Positions 63,509 to 64,000 of a stretch of DNA of 64,000 nucleotides are shown here, piece after piece. The position numbers were made by a program, and so were the translations under genes. Within the stretch, counting starts at the first letter, position 1, and each line of letters starts with the position of its first letter. Under the pieces are notes generated by a model, which was not told the origin of the DNA, searched no databases, and saw only the letters and a program-made list of their open reading frames with translations. The stretch covers positions 1 through 64,000 of the forward strand of contig CAYORU010000006.1 of assembly GCA_964406445.1 (NCBI GenBank), written 5' to 3'. Origin of the DNA: SG8-30 sp964406445 (GTDB taxonomy: Bacteria; Pseudomonadota; Gammaproteobacteria; Steroidobacterales; Steroidobacteraceae).

Positions 63509-64000
63509 TCAGGTGACGGCCGGTGGGGCCTGGGTGACCTGGTACTCCACCTGGGTCGGGTAGGCAAAGTCGATGCCCTTCTCCCGGAAGCGCTCGAGCA
63601 ACGCCAGGTTGATGGCCTGCTGGATGTCGGCGTAAATGCCGTAGTCGGGCGCCAGCACGAAGTACACCGCCTCGAAGTCGAGCGAATAGGCGCCGAAGGA
63701 CATGAAGTGCGCGCGGTCGAACCGGGTCTTGTCCTGCGCGCGGATGGCCTCCTCGATGAGCTTCGGCACTTCCACCACCTTCTCGCGCGGCGTCTCGTAG
63801 GTGATGCCGATCTTGAAGGAGATGCGGCGCTCGTAGAGCAGGCCGTAGTTGCGCACCCGGCTCGCCAGCAGGTCGGCGTTCGACATCACGATCTGCTCGC
63901 CGGACAGCGAGCGCAGGCGGGTGCTCTTGATGCCGATGTTCTCGACCGTGCCCTTCTCCTCGCCGATGATCAGGAAATCGCCCACCTTGAAGGGCTTGTC
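63509..64000 (-). CDS. MscS-family mechanosensitive channel, 5' partial
   Basis: The C-terminal 163 residues of an MscS-type channel; the gene runs off the right edge. It carries the beta-domain signature KPFKVGDFLIIGEEKGTVE (the first residues lie in the last 15 bases of the window) and VMSNADLLASRVRNYG. The C-terminal alpha/beta domain follows. MscS channels release solutes during osmotic down-shock. The pore helix is outside the window, so the subfamily cannot be stated. Confidence 0.85.
   Translation of the reverse strand, partial: DKPFKVGDFLIIGEEKGTVENIGIKSTRLRSLSGEQIVMSNADLLASRVRNYGLLYERRISFKIGITYETPREKVVEVPKLIEEAIRAQDKTRFDRAHFMSFGAYSLDFEAVYFVLAPDYGIYADIQQAINLALLERFREKGIDFAYPTQVEYQVTQAPPAVT

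Overview
This window is a high-GC (roughly 70 % by eye) chromosomal segment, best explained as a gammaproteobacterium. Pointers are SecB, the order rhodanese-grxC-secB-gpsA-...-trmL beside envC (the Escherichia coli yibN neighbourhood), trkA-trkH, GspA/GspB, TatABC and BarA-like and EAL/GGDEF signalling. I see no rRNA, tRNA, CRISPR array or IS transposase. Genus cannot be read from this; a free-living, membrane-transport- and c-di-GMP-rich lineage (Chromatiales, Nevskiales or Xanthomonadales-like) is an inference.

Layout. 1-3165: tail of a FecR-type anti-sigma regulator and its TonB-dependent receptor. 3289-5672: gspA-gspB. 5682-7972: a fused fatty-acid-kinase-like DAK2-DegV protein and a cupin. 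7979-10546: the AmmeMemoRadiSam trio (amrS divergent from amrB-amrA). 10596-13978: AI-2E family permease and uvrD. 13979-14601: gene-free, with nested inverted repeats. 14602-19687: trkA, trkH, a TPR protein and the two TRAP permease subunits. 19681-29573: a continuous minus-strand signalling block (HDOD protein, sigma54 activator, HTH-receiver protein, LOV blue-light sensor, receiver-PAS-HD-GYP protein, multi-PAS histidine kinase) ending in a TRAP solute-binding protein. 29861-37667: dtd, tatABC, two oligopeptide transporters, a DMT exporter and an amidohydrolase. 37684-45722 (minus): holin-like membrane protein, degenerate amidohydrolase, SRPBCC protein, diguanylate cyclase, ctpA, EAL protein, envC. 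45923-48177: rhodanese, grxC, secB, gpsA. 48217-55494: a low-GC patch of small genes and a 2004-residue RHS toxin, inserted where E. coli has cysE. 55605-63484: trmL, aromatic aminotransferase, pyrD, a frameshifted BarA-like hybrid kinase and a receiver-GGDEF-EAL protein. The last feature is a partial MscS channel.

How it fits together. The most unusual region is the TRAP/signalling block. The TRAP permease genes and the TRAP binding protein sit at opposite ends of about 9.9 kb of sensory genes. The binding protein overlaps the kinase gene by 4 bp, and the kinase is followed at once by an HD-GYP response regulator. Two transcription units inside the block share a nearly identical promoter-like element (at 21770-21798 and 23453-23481), one serving the LOV gene and the other the sigma54 activator. 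I infer a module that couples a periplasmic solute and blue light to c-di-GMP turnover and sigma54 transcription. The second notable region is the RHS toxin island, whose C-terminal domain has a TNT/ADP-ribosyltransferase-like layout and is followed one base later by a candidate immunity gene. Two short-repeat loci share a GGGGACATTCCC core; at one of them the repeat arm supplies the pyrD start codon.
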